Assembly (NCBI RefSeq): GCF_003350925.1
Contig: NZ_KZ857183.1
Span: forward strand, 1-64,000
Reading direction: 5' to 3'
Length of the DNA: 64,000 bases
Source: Dyella tabacisoli
Lineage (GTDB): Bacteria > Pseudomonadota > Gammaproteobacteria > Xanthomonadales > Rhodanobacteraceae
Under the pieces are notes generated by a model. The model worked only from the letters and a program-made list of their open reading frames with translations. It had not been told where the DNA came from and made no database searches. Shown here in pieces: positions 27,105-37,884 of this stretch. Made by a program: the position numbers and the translations under genes. Positions within the stretch are counted from its first letter, which is position 1; each line of letters begins with the position of its first letter.

Positions 27105-27812
27105 ATGATCCCAACGATTCGACAGGCGCTGATGAAAGACACTCTTCGCGCCGAGCTCATCAACCATCGGTTCTTCGCGCGTGTGAAGCAGAGCTCCGAT
27201 CTCGATCGTGGCCAGGTCGCGCGCTTCCTCGGTCAGTGGTGGCACCCACTCCACTTCTTTCCGACCTTCCTGTCGCGCCTGGTCTCGAACCTGCGCGACA
27301 TCGAGATGAAGACCGCCGTATCCAAGATCCTGTGGGAGGAGCTCGGTGAGGGCAAGCCCGACCGCGCCCACGAGCGGGTGTACGTCGACACGATGACCGC
27401 GGTCGGCTTTTCGGCCGAGGCGGTCAACGCCGCCGCGCCGCTGCCCGCGACCGAGCGCCTGGTCCAGCGCTACAGCGAGGCCGCGACCGACTGCTGGACC
27501 GGCCTGGGCTTTCTGTACGGCACCGAGGTCGCCGATCTCGCGATGGTGTCGGGCATCGGCGTGTCGGTGCGCCGGGTGACCGGCGCGAAGCAGCTACCGT
27601 GGGTGACGATTCACGCACAGCAGGAGCCCGGCCACATCGAGAGTGCGCAGGAGGCGATCGTTTCCGAGCTGTCGGAGATCGAGATCCACAAGATCCACGA
27701 GGCCGCGCGCGAGATGTGGTCGCTGTGGATCGCGTTCTTCGACGCGCTCGACGCGGCGTTCGATGGCCGCGATCACGCCCCGGAGCACGCCCCGAAGCAC
27801 GCCCAGGCGTGA
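27105..27812 (+). CDS. Haem-oxygenase-like (PqqC/TenA-like) metal-dependent oxidase
   Basis: The 235-residue, all-helical protein has the layout of haem-oxygenase-fold metallo-oxidases: QWWHPLHFFPTFLSRL (44-59), a Glu pair with WEELGEGKPDRAH (77-89, Glu78/79 and His89), YGTEVADL (138-145, Glu141), and IHAQQEPGHIESAQEAI (169-185: His170, Glu174, His177). These are the spacing and residues of the diiron ligands in the HDO group (UndA, SznF and CADD-like proteins), which use O2 to cleave, desaturate or hydroxylate amino-acid or fatty-acid substrates. A purine-rich AAGGAG site lies before the ATG. The last ~15 residues (DHAPEHAPKHAQ) form a His/Pro tail. A PqqC-type cofactorless oxidase is the alternative. 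It overlaps the NRPS start by 4 bases. Confidence 0.8.
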   Translation: MIPTIRQALMKDTLRAELINHRFFARVKQSSDLDRGQVARFLGQWWHPLHFFPTFLSRLVSNLRDIEMKTAVSKILWEELGEGKPDRAHERVYVDTMTAVGFSAEAVNAAAPLPATERLVQRYSEAATDCWTGLGFLYGTEVADLAMVSGIGVSVRRVTGAKQLPWVTIHAQQEPGHIESAQEAIVSELSEIEIHKIHEAAREMWSLWIAFFDALDAAFDGRDHAPEHAPKHAQA

Positions 27813-30800
27813 GCCGCGCCCACTCCCCGCGCTTCGTGCCGCCGGCCCTCGCCGCCCACGCGCCGGACATGGTGGTCCCGCTGTCGTTCATGCAACAGCG
27901 GCTTTGGTTCATCGAGCAGCTCGAGCCGGGGAGCGCGGCGTACAACGTGAGCGTGATGTTTCGCCTGCGCGGTCGCCTCGACCGCGCGGCGCTGCGCGAC
28001 GCGCTGCAGGCGGTGGTGAACCGCCATGCCGCCCTGCGTACACACTTCACCGACGTGCTCGGCGAGGCGCGGCAGGTCGTCGTCGACAGCTTCGTGCTCG
28101 CAATGCCGATCGACGAGGTCCGCGAAGCGGACGTGGCCGTGGTGGCGCGCGGCATGGCGCAGCGCGCGTTCGACCTCGCGACCGGGCCGCTCGTCCGCGT
28201 GCGCCTGCTCGCGATCGACGGCGGCGATCACGCTCTGATCGTCGTCGCGCATCACAGCGTGTGCGATCAGTGGTCGATCGGCATCCTCATCGGCGAAGCG
28301 GCGGCGTTCTACCGTGGCGCGGGCGCTAGTCTGCCCGCGCTCGCGGTGACGTATCCGGACTTCGCGCTGTGGCAGCGCGGCTGGATGACCGCCGATGCGC
28401 TCGCGCCGCAGCTCGCGTACTGGCGCGCGCAGCTCGCCGGCATCCCCGACGGCCTCGATCTGCCGTCGGATCGCCCGCGGCCCGCCACCCGCTCGGGGCG
28501 CGGCGCCCGGCTGTTTCCGCGCCTGCCGCGCGGCCTGGTCACCTCGCTTATCGACTTCGGTCGTCGCGAGCGCGCGACCTTGTACATCACCTTGCTCGCC
28601 GCGTTCGACGCTCTGCTCTGGCGCTACACCGGCCAGTCCGACGTCGTGACCGGCGCGCCGATCGCCGGCCGCAACCGCCACGAACTCGAGGGCCTGGTCG
28701 GCTTCTTCGCCAATACCCTCGTGCTCCGCGTCGGCGTCGACGGCGAGCGCAGCTTTCGCGACCTCGTCCAGCGCGTGCGCGCGGTGTGCCTCGACGCATA
28801 CGCGCACCAGGACGTGCCGTTCGAGCAGCTCGTCGATGCGATCAAGCCGACGCGCGACCTCAGCCGCACGCCGATCTTCGAGGTCATGTTCGGCCTGCAA
28901 ACGTCGTTTCCGCACGTCGAGCTCGGCGAGTCGACGCTCGCGCCGACACTGCTCGACGCCGGCACCGCTACGTTCGATCTCACGGTGTCGTGGGAGCTGC
29001 AGGACGGCGAGCTCGCCGGCTGGGTCGAGTACAACACCGACCTGTTCGACGCGCCGACCGTCGAGCGCATGATCGATCACTACCGCATCCTGCTCGAGGC
29101 CGCGGTCACGCGGCCTGACGACCGACTCGCCGCGCTGCCCTTGCTCGGCGCCGCCGAGCGCGATCGCGTGATCTACGCGTGGAACCACACGCACACGCCG
29201 CCGCCGCGGGTCGCGCACGTGGCCGAGCTGTTCGACGCGCAGGCCCGGCGCACGCCGGACGCGATCGCGGTGCTCGCCGGCGACGAGCCGGTCACGTACC
29301 GCGAGCTCGATCAGCGCGCCGAGCGCTGGGCCGCGATCCTGTGCGCGCGCGGCTGCGGGCCCGGCGCGCGCGTCGCGCTCGCGCTGTCGCGCGGTGTGGC
29401 GTTCCCGACGATGGTGCTCGCCGTGCTCAAGGCCGGCGCGGCGTACGTGCCGCTCGATCCGTCGTACCCCGCCGACCGGCTCGCGTTCATGGTCCGCGAT
29501 TGCGCGGCGCGGGTCTTGATCAGCGAATCGGCCGTCGTGGCCAGCCTGGCGGCGAGCGCCGCCGAGATCCTGCTCGTCGAGGCCCCGCCGCCGATCGATC
29601 GTGTGTTCGAGCGCCGGACGGCGAGCGCCGACGACCTCGCGTACGTGATCTACACGTCCGGATCGACCGGCAAGCCCAAGGGCGTGGCGATGCCGCACCG
29701 CGCGGTGGTCAACTTGATCACGTGGCAGGCCGCGCGCTCGCCCAGGCCGATGCGCACCTTGCAGTTCGCGTCGCCGAGCTTCGACGTGTCGTTTCAGGAG
29801 CTGTTCGCGACCTGGGCCAACGGCGGCTGCCTCGTGCTCGCGAGTGAGGACGAGCGCCGCGATCCCGACGCCTTGCTCCGCCGGCTCGCCGCCGCGCGCG
29901 TCGAGCGCCTGTTCCTGCCGTTCGTCGCCCTGCATCAGCTCGCCGAGGCCGCGCACGGCCGACCCGCGGCGGGCCTCGCACTCCGCGAGGTAATCACCGC
30001 CGGCGAGCAGCTCCGGATCACGCCGGCGATCGCCGCGCTGTTCACCCAGCTCCCGGCGTGCCGGCTGTACAACCAGTACGGGCCGACCGAGACCCACCTC
30101 GCGAGCGAGCTCCCGCTCACCGGCGCACCATCGACGTGGAACACCCTGCCGTCGATCGGCCGGCCGATCGCCAATGTGCGGATCTACATCCTCGACGCCG
30201 ATCGTCAGCCGGTGCCGATCGGCGTGCCCGGCGAGGCGTGGATCGCCGGCGCCGGCGTCGCGAGTGGCTACCTCGGCCGCGACGAGCTCACCGCCGAGCG
30301 CTTCGTCGACGATCCATTCGCCGGCGCCGGCGAGCGCATGTACAAGACCGGCGATCGCGTGAAGTACCTCGCGACCGGCGAGCTCGTGTTCCTCGGCCGC
30401 GCCGACGATCAGGTCAAGCTACGCGGCTACCGCATCGAGCTCGGCGAGATCGAGGCCGCGCTCGGCAGCCACCCCGCGATCCGCGAGGCAACGGTGATCG
30501 TCCGCCACGACGGCAGCGAGCCGCGCCTCGTCGGTTACGTGACGTGCACCGACGCGGCGCCGACGACCGCGGCGATCAAAGATCACCTGCGCGCCCGCCT
30601 GCCCGACTACATGATCCCGGCGGCGATCGTGGTCTTGCCCGCGATCCCGCTGTCGCCGAACCGCAAGGTCGATCGCAAGGCGCTGCCCAGGCCCGACGAT
30701 GAGCACAGCGAATACGTCGCGCCAGACACCGCGCTCGAAGCGCAGGTCGCCGCGGTGTGGGCGGCCGTGCTTGGAATCGAGCGGATCAGCGTGATCGAGA

Positions 30801-33800
30801 GCTTCTTCGAGGTCGGCGGCCACTCCCTGCTCGCCACCCAGGTCGTATCGCGGCTGCGCGCGGTGCTCGCGATCGAGCTGCCCGTCCGCGCGCTGTTCGA
30901 GGCGCCGACGATCCGCGGCCTCGCGGCGAAGATCGCGACGATCGCGACCATCTCGCCGACCGAAGATCGCGCGATCCCGCGTGTCGATCACGCCGACGCG
31001 ATCCCGCTGTCGTTCGCGCAGCAGCGCATGTGGTACCTCGCGCAGCTCGAGCCCGGCGGCTTCACGTACAACGTGCCGTGGTTCCTCCGCCTCACCGGCG
31101 CGCTCGACCTCGCCGCGCTCACCGCCGCGCTCCGCCGCGTGATCGACCGCCACGACGTCCTGCGCACCCGGTACGTCGAGCTCGACGGCGAGCCGCGGCA
31201 GATCATCGCGCCCGACGCGACCGGCGTGACGCTCGCGGTCGAGACCGTTGACGAGTCGGCGATCGCCGCGCGCGCCGTCCACGAGGCGCAGCAGCCGTTC
31301 GACCTCGCGACCGGCCCGCTGATCCGCGCCCGCGTGCTCCGCATCTCCGCGAACGACCACGTCCTCCTGCTCACCATGCACCACATCGTGTGCGATGGCT
31401 GGTCGATCGGGATCGCCCTCCGCGAGCTCGGCGCGGCGTACCGCGGCGAGGCCTTCGCGCCGCTCGCGATCCAGTACGCCGACTTCGCCGCCTGGCAGCG
31501 CGCGCAGCTCACCGGCGTGCGGCTCGCCGACGATCTCGCGTACTGGCGCGCCCAGCTCGCCGGCGCGCCGCCGGTGATCGAGCTCCCGCTCGACCGGCCA
31601 CGCCCGGCTGCGCGCACCGTGCGCGGCACCACGGTCGATCGCGTCCTCCCGGCGACGATCGCGCGCGCCACCCGTGCGTTCGCGCAGCGCGAATCGGTGA
31701 GCGAGTTCATGACCCTGCTCGCCACGTACGGTGCCCTGCTCGCCCGCCACACCGGCCAGCCCGACGTCGTGATCGGCTCGCCGATCGCCGGCCGCAATAG
31801 CGGCGAGCTCGAGCCCCTCATCGGCCTGTTCGTTAACACGCTCGCCCTCCGCGTCGACACCGCCGGCGCGCTCACGTTCCGCCAGCTCGTCGCGCGTGTG
31901 CGCGAGACCTGCCTCGCCGCGTACGCGCACCAGGCCCTGCCGTTCGATCGCGTCGTCGACGCGCTCAAGCCCGATCGCGATCCGCGCACCACGCCAATCT
32001 TCCAGGTCATGTTCGCGGTCAAGACCGCGCAGCCCGCGGACCTCGGCGTACCCGGGCTCACCGCGCGCCCGCTCGACGTCCACCCTGGGATGGCGAAGTT
32101 CGAGCTGACCCTGTTCGCTCATCTCACCGACGATGGCCTCGCGACCACGTGGGAGTACAACACCGACCTGTTCGATCGCCCGACGATCGAGCGCATGGCC
32201 GCGCACTTCGAGATCTTGCTCGGCGCGCTGATCGCCAACCCCGATCGCGCCCTGGATCAAACATCGATGATCGACGCCCGCGAGCACGCCGCCCTGCGCG
32301 CGCTCGGCGAGGCGATCTCGCCGTTCCCCGACGATCTCTCCCTCCACGCCCTGTTCGAAGCCCAGGTCGTCCGCGCACCGGACGACCTCGCCCTCACGTT
32401 CGCAGATTCCGAGCTCACCTATGCCGCGCTCAACGCGCGCGCCAACCAGCTCGCCCACCACCTGATCGCGCTCGGCGTGACCCGCGAAGATCGCGTCGGC
32501 GTGTGCCTCGGCCGCTCGATCGACTTCATCGTCGCCGTGCTCGCCACGATCAAGGCCGGCGCGGCGTACGTGCCGCTCGATCCGGCCTACCCGGCCGAGC
32601 GCCTCGCGTACATGACCGACGATGTGCGTGCGAAGGTCGTGATCAGCCGCGACTGGCTCGCCGCCGCCGATCTCACCGCGCATTCCACCGCCAACCCGCC
32701 GATCACCACGACTAGCCGCGACCTCGCGTACGTGATGTACACGTCGGGATCGACCGGCCGGCCCAAGGGCACGTGCATCGAACAGCGCGCGATCGCCCGC
32801 CTCGTGCTCGCCACCGACTACGTCCAGCTCACCGTGCGCGACGTCATCGGCCACGCCTCGAACACGTCGTTCGACGCCGCGACGTTCGAGATCTGGGGCG
32901 CCCTGCTCACCGGCGCGCGCCTGCACGGCCTCGCGCCCGATATCGTGCTGTCGCCCGAGTTGTTCACCCGCGAGATCGTCGCGAGCGGGATCACCGCGCT
33001 GTTCATCACCACCGCCCTGTTTCATCAGCTCGCCGCGCTCGCGCCCGACGCGTTCCGAACCGTCGATCACCTCCTGTTCGGCGGCGAGGTGTGCGACGTA
33101 GCCGCGGTGCGCCGCGTGCTCGCCGTCGGGCCGCGCCGCCTGCTCCACGTCTACGGGCCGACCGAGACCACCACGTTCGCGACCTGGCACCCCATGCGTG
33201 CCGTCGAGCCCGGCGCGACCACGATCCCGATCGGCCGCCCGCTCGCCAACACCACGATCCGGATTCTCGATCGCGCGCGCCAGCCGGCGCCGATCGGCGT
33301 GCGCGGCGAGATCTTCATCGGCGGCCCCGGCGTCGCACGCGGCTACTGGAACCGCCCCGAGCTCACCGCCGAGCGCTTCGTCGACGATCCGCTCGCGCCC
33401 GGTGAGCGCCTGTACAAGACCGGCGACCTCGCGGCATGGCGCGCCGATGGCGCGATCGAGTTCCACGGCCGTGCCGATCACCAGGTCAAGCTGCGCGGAT
33501 TCCGGATCGAGCTCGGCGAGCTCGAGGCCGAGCTGCTCGCCCATCCCGACATCACTGCGGCGATCGCGATGGTGCGCCACGACACCGGCGATCCGCGCCT
33601 CGTCGCGTACGTCGCCCCGCCCGTCGATGTCGATCACCTCCGCGATCAGCTCGCCGCCGCGCTCCCGCGCTACATGCTGCCGAGCGCGATCGTCGTTCTC
33701 GACGTGATGCCGATAACGCCGAACGGCAAGATCGATCGCGCTGCCCTCCCAGTACCGTCGGCGCGCCGCGAAGAGCGCGGTGGCGGTTACATCGCCCCCG

Positions 33801-34840
33801 ATGGCGAGCTTGAGCGCGCGATTGCCGAGATCTGGGCCGGCGTACTCGGCGTCAACCGGGTCGGCGCGGACGACAACTTCTTCGACCTCGGCGGCAGCTC
33901 GCTGCTCCTCGTCGCAGTGCGCTCGCGGCTCGAAGCGGTGCTCGGCCGGCCGGTCGCAATGATGACACTGCTCCAGCAGCCGCAGGTTCGCGCGCTCGCA
34001 GCCCATCTCGCCGGCGCCGAGGTCACGCAGACAGCCAGCTGCTTGATCGAACTCCAGCGCGGAGATCACCGCCCGCCAATGGTGTTCGTCCATGGCGGCG
34101 GCGGCCACGCGCTGGTCTATCGCGATTTGGCGCGTGCCGTCGATCCCGATCGCACGATGTACGGTTTCGCGGCGAGCGGCGTCGAGCGCGATCAACCGCT
34201 CGACACCTCGGTCGAGGCGATGGCGAGCCGCTACATCGAGTTGCTCCTCGCGGTCCAACCCGCTGGGCCGTACCTCCTGACTGGCGCCTCGCTCGGCGGC
34301 ATGATCGTCTACGAGATGGCGCGCCGGCTGACTGCGGCTGGCCACGCGGTGCCGCTGTGCGTGCTGCTCGACGCCCCGAGCCCCGAGATCGCGCAATCCA
34401 CGTCGATCGAACTTGCCGATCTGATGCCGGTCCTGCTCGAAGCCACCCACTGGATCGCCGCCGACGAGCTGCGCAGCCTGCCGCTGGACGACCAGATCCA
34501 GCGCCTGCTGGTTCGCGCGCGCGCCATCGGCGCCGTGCTTCCGTTCTCCGATCTCGACGAGGGCCGTCGGCTCGCCAGGGTATGGCAGAACAACGCGTGC
34601 GCCGCCGCCGCCTACACCGCGCCGCCGTGGCCCGGCGGGCGGGTTCAATACATCGCCGCGCGCGATCGCTACGAGGGGATCCCGACCAACCTCGCACGCG
34701 GCTGGCTCGAACGCTGCGACGTCCGCGTCGAGTTCTCGGCTGGCAATCACCTGTCGATGATCGCGCAGCCGCACGCCAGCGCACTCGGCGCGAGGATCCG
34801 CACCCTCATCGACACTCGGACCCGGAGCACCGCGCCATGA
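27809..34840 (+). CDS. Two-module non-ribosomal peptide synthetase, C-A-T-C-A-T-TE
   Basis: About 2343 residues, starting at the GTG that overlaps the previous stop. Domains: C1 (20-450; HHSVCDQWS near 147), A1 (465-955; YTSGSTGKPKG near 615), T1 (FFEVGGHSLL near 1000), C2 (1065-1480; HHIVCDGWS near 1191), A2 (1510-1985; YTSGSTGRPKG near 1644), T2 (FFDLGGSSLL near 2023) and TE (2080-2340; GASLGG near 2158). By alignment to GrsA numbering, the A1 pocket reads D-V-Q-F-I-A-Q-L-A-K, close to proline codes, and A2 reads D-A-F-F-L-G-V-T-F-K, close to Ile/Val codes. An N-terminal C domain without a preceding carrier can take an acyl starter, possibly from the free carrier protein encoded next. There is no epimerase or methyltransferase domain. 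The likely chain is acyl-Pro(-like)-Ile/Val. Domain calls are firm; substrate calls are predictions. Confidence 0.93.
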   Translation: MSRAHSPRFVPPALAAHAPDMVVPLSFMQQRLWFIEQLEPGSAAYNVSVMFRLRGRLDRAALRDALQAVVNRHAALRTHFTDVLGEARQVVVDSFVLAMPIDEVREADVAVVARGMAQRAFDLATGPLVRVRLLAIDGGDHALIVVAHHSVCDQWSIGILIGEAAAFYRGAGASLPALAVTYPDFALWQRGWMTADALAPQLAYWRAQLAGIPDGLDLPSDRPRPATRSGRGARLFPRLPRGLVTSLIDFGRRERATLYITLLAAFDALLWRYTGQSDVVTGAPIAGRNRHELEGLVGFFANTLVLRVGVDGERSFRDLVQRVRAVCLDAYAHQDVPFEQLVDAIKPTRDLSRTPIFEVMFGLQTSFPHVELGESTLAPTLLDAGTATFDLTVSWELQDGELAGWVEYNTDLFDAPTVERMIDHYRILLEAAVTRPDDRLAALPLLGAAERDRVIYAWNHTHTPPPRVAHVAELFDAQARRTPDAIAVLAGDEPVTYRELDQRAERWAAILCARGCGPGARVALALSRGVAFPTMVLAVLKAGAAYVPLDPSYPADRLAFMVRDCAARVLISESAVVASLAASAAEILLVEAPPPIDRVFERRTASADDLAYVIYTSGSTGKPKGVAMPHRAVVNLITWQAARSPRPMRTLQFASPSFDVSFQELFATWANGGCLVLASEDERRDPDALLRRLAAARVERLFLPFVALHQLAEAAHGRPAAGLALREVITAGEQLRITPAIAALFTQLPACRLYNQYGPTETHLASELPLTGAPSTWNTLPSIGRPIANVRIYILDADRQPVPIGVPGEAWIAGAGVASGYLGRDELTAERFVDDPFAGAGERMYKTGDRVKYLATGELVFLGRADDQVKLRGYRIELGEIEAALGSHPAIREATVIVRHDGSEPRLVGYVTCTDAAPTTAAIKDHLRARLPDYMIPAAIVVLPAIPLSPNRKVDRKALPRPDDEHSEYVAPDTALEAQVAAVWAAVLGIERISVIESFFEVGGHSLLATQVVSRLRAVLAIELPVRALFEAPTIRGLAAKIATIATISPTEDRAIPRVDHADAIPLSFAQQRMWYLAQLEPGGFTYNVPWFLRLTGALDLAALTAALRRVIDRHDVLRTRYVELDGEPRQIIAPDATGVTLAVETVDESAIAARAVHEAQQPFDLATGPLIRARVLRISANDHVLLLTMHHIVCDGWSIGIALRELGAAYRGEAFAPLAIQYADFAAWQRAQLTGVRLADDLAYWRAQLAGAPPVIELPLDRPRPAARTVRGTTVDRVLPATIARATRAFAQRESVSEFMTLLATYGALLARHTGQPDVVIGSPIAGRNSGELEPLIGLFVNTLALRVDTAGALTFRQLVARVRETCLAAYAHQALPFDRVVDALKPDRDPRTTPIFQVMFAVKTAQPADLGVPGLTARPLDVHPGMAKFELTLFAHLTDDGLATTWEYNTDLFDRPTIERMAAHFEILLGALIANPDRALDQTSMIDAREHAALRALGEAISPFPDDLSLHALFEAQVVRAPDDLALTFADSELTYAALNARANQLAHHLIALGVTREDRVGVCLGRSIDFIVAVLATIKAGAAYVPLDPAYPAERLAYMTDDVRAKVVISRDWLAAADLTAHSTANPPITTTSRDLAYVMYTSGSTGRPKGTCIEQRAIARLVLATDYVQLTVRDVIGHASNTSFDAATFEIWGALLTGARLHGLAPDIVLSPELFTREIVASGITALFITTALFHQLAALAPDAFRTVDHLLFGGEVCDVAAVRRVLAVGPRRLLHVYGPTETTTFATWHPMRAVEPGATTIPIGRPLANTTIRILDRARQPAPIGVRGEIFIGGPGVARGYWNRPELTAERFVDDPLAPGERLYKTGDLAAWRADGAIEFHGRADHQVKLRGFRIELGELEAELLAHPDITAAIAMVRHDTGDPRLVAYVAPPVDVDHLRDQLAAALPRYMLPSAIVVLDVMPITPNGKIDRAALPVPSARREERGGGYIAPDGELERAIAEIWAGVLGVNRVGADDNFFDLGGSSLLLVAVRSRLEAVLGRPVAMMTLLQQPQVRALAAHLAGAEVTQTASCLIELQRGDHRPPMVFVHGGGGHALVYRDLARAVDPDRTMYGFAASGVERDQPLDTSVEAMASRYIELLLAVQPAGPYLLTGASLGGMIVYEMARRLTAAGHAVPLCVLLDAPSPEIAQSTSIELADLMPVLLEATHWIAADELRSLPLDDQIQRLLVRARAIGAVLPFSDLDEGRRLARVWQNNACAAAAYTAPPWPGGRVQYIAARDRYEGIPTNLARGWLERCDVRVEFSAGNHLSMIAQPHASALGARIRTLIDTRTRSTAP

Positions 34841-35078
34841 CCACGCAGGACACGATCGCCAAGTACTGGATGCAGATCCTCAACGTCCCCACCGTCGAGC
34901 CGAGCGACGACTTCATCAGCCTGGGCGGTGATTCGATCCGCGCGGTCCATGCCGCCAACCGGATCGCCAGCGATCTCGGCGTGCAGATCGAGATCGCGGA
35001 GATGTTCAACACTCTCGAGCAAGTCACCGCGCACTGCGATCAGCTGATCCGCGAGCGCGACGCAGGAGCCGCCCCGAC

Positions 35079-35082
<4 letters not shown>
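34837..35082 (+). CDS. Free-standing acyl/peptidyl carrier protein
   Basis: The 81-residue protein has the phosphopantetheine attachment motif DDFISLGGDSIRAV with Ser33. Helix-1 (QDTIAKYWMQILNV) and the helix-3/4 region (IEIAEMFNTLEQVTAHC) are those of the carrier fold. Its ATG overlaps the NRPS stop (ATGA), and its stop overlaps the next ATG by the same pattern, so it is translationally coupled to both. It must be modified by a phosphopantetheinyl transferase that is not in the window. It probably carries the starter unit made by the ligase and flavoprotein that follow. Confidence 0.93.
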
Positions 35083-36716
<1,634 letters not shown>

Positions 36717-36720
36717 ACAC

Positions 36721-37884
36721 ATGGACTTCACGCCGACCGAAGATCAGCAGTTGATCCAGCGCACGGCGCGCGAATTCGCCGATCGCGTGCTCGCGCCGCA
36801 CGCCGCGGCACGTGACGCGAATGGCGAATTCCCGCTCACGGAATTGCGCGCGCTCGGCGCGCTCGGCCTGCTCGGCGTCACCGTGCCCGAGGCGTTCGGC
36901 GGCGCGAACGCCGGCGCCATCGCGTACTCGCTCGCGATGCAGGAGCTCGCCCGCGGCGACGCCTCGGTCGCGGTCCTGTGCTCGCTCACCAACATGGTCG
37001 GCGAGCTGATCGCGACCCGCGGCAGCCCCGCGCTCGCCGCGCGATGGGTGCCGCGCCTGATCTCCGGCGACGCGGTGATCGGCGCATTCGCGCTCAGCGA
37101 GCCCGACGCCGGCTCCGATGCGTCCGCGATGCGGACATTCGCGACCCGGACTGCGCACGGCTGGCAGATCTCCGGCACCAAGCAGTGGGTCACCGCCGGC
37201 GATTGCGCGAGCTGCCTCGTCGTTTGGGCGATCACGCAGCCGCCCGCCGCGCCCGGCGGCCCGGGCCGCGGCATCACCGCTTTCGTCGTCCCCGGCGATG
37301 CGCCCGGGATCACCGTCGCGCGGCTCGAGGACAAGCTCGGCCTGCGCGCCACGTCGACCGCACAGCTCGTCTTCGATCGCGTCGAGGTCGGCGACGATGC
37401 CGTGCTCGGCGCGGTAGGCGGCGGGTTCGCGCTCGCCATGCTCACCCTCGACGGCGGCCGGATCGGCATCGCGTCGCAGGCGATCGGCATCGCGCGTGGC
37501 GCGTTCGAGGCCGCCCTGCGCTACGCCAGCGAGCGCCGGACGTTCGGTCAGCCGATCATCGAGCATCAGGTGATCGGCGCGATGCTCGCCGACGCCGCGA
37601 CCTGGCTCGACGCGGCGTCGCTGATGACGTTGCGCGCCGCCGCGCTCAAGCAAGCGCGCAAGTCGTACTCGCAGGCGTCGGCGATGGCCAAGCTGTTCGC
37701 GACCGAGCACGCGTGGAAGGTGTGCGACGCTGCGCTCCAGATCCACGGCGGCTACGGCTACGTGCGCGACTTTCCCGTCGAGCGCGCGCTGCGCGACGTG
37801 CGCGTCACCCGCATCCTCGAAGGCACGAGCGAGATCCAGCGCATCGTTATCGCCCGCAACCTCTTGCTCGGCCAATTGCGATGA
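36721..37884 (+). CDS. Acyl-CoA-dehydrogenase-like flavoprotein
   Basis: The 387-residue protein has the full family layout: an N-terminal helical domain (FTPTEDQQLIQRTAREFADR), a central beta domain with AFALSEPDAGSD (signature 1), GTKQWVTAGDCAS and a C-terminal bundle with FGQPIIEHQ and IHGGYGYVRDFPVERALRDVR. The catalytic base Glu lies in ILEGTSEIQRIV. It should oxidise an alpha-beta C-C bond of a thioester using FAD; the electron acceptor is not encoded here. On a carrier-bound proline it would give a pyrroline/pyrrole unit, on an acyl chain an enoyl chain. It is 4 bases after the ligase and overlaps the exporter by 4 bases. Confidence 0.9.
   Translation: MDFTPTEDQQLIQRTAREFADRVLAPHAAARDANGEFPLTELRALGALGLLGVTVPEAFGGANAGAIAYSLAMQELARGDASVAVLCSLTNMVGELIATRGSPALAARWVPRLISGDAVIGAFALSEPDAGSDASAMRTFATRTAHGWQISGTKQWVTAGDCASCLVVWAITQPPAAPGGPGRGITAFVVPGDAPGITVARLEDKLGLRATSTAQLVFDRVEVGDDAVLGAVGGGFALAMLTLDGGRIGIASQAIGIARGAFEAALRYASERRTFGQPIIEHQVIGAMLADAATWLDAASLMTLRAAALKQARKSYSQASAMAKLFATEHAWKVCDAALQIHGGYGYVRDFPVERALRDVRVTRILEGTSEIQRIVIARNLLLGQLR

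Noticed and set aside
27773-30097. A 774-codon minus-strand frame under the first NRPS module
   Set aside because: Same reason: low-information Arg/His/Ala-rich translation opposite unmistakable condensation and adenylation domains.
30419-34774. A 1451-codon open frame on the minus strand, antisense to the NRPS
   Set aside because: The translation is Arg/Glu/Gly-rich without family motifs, and the plus strand encodes clear C, A, T and TE domains. Long antisense frames are expected at this GC content.
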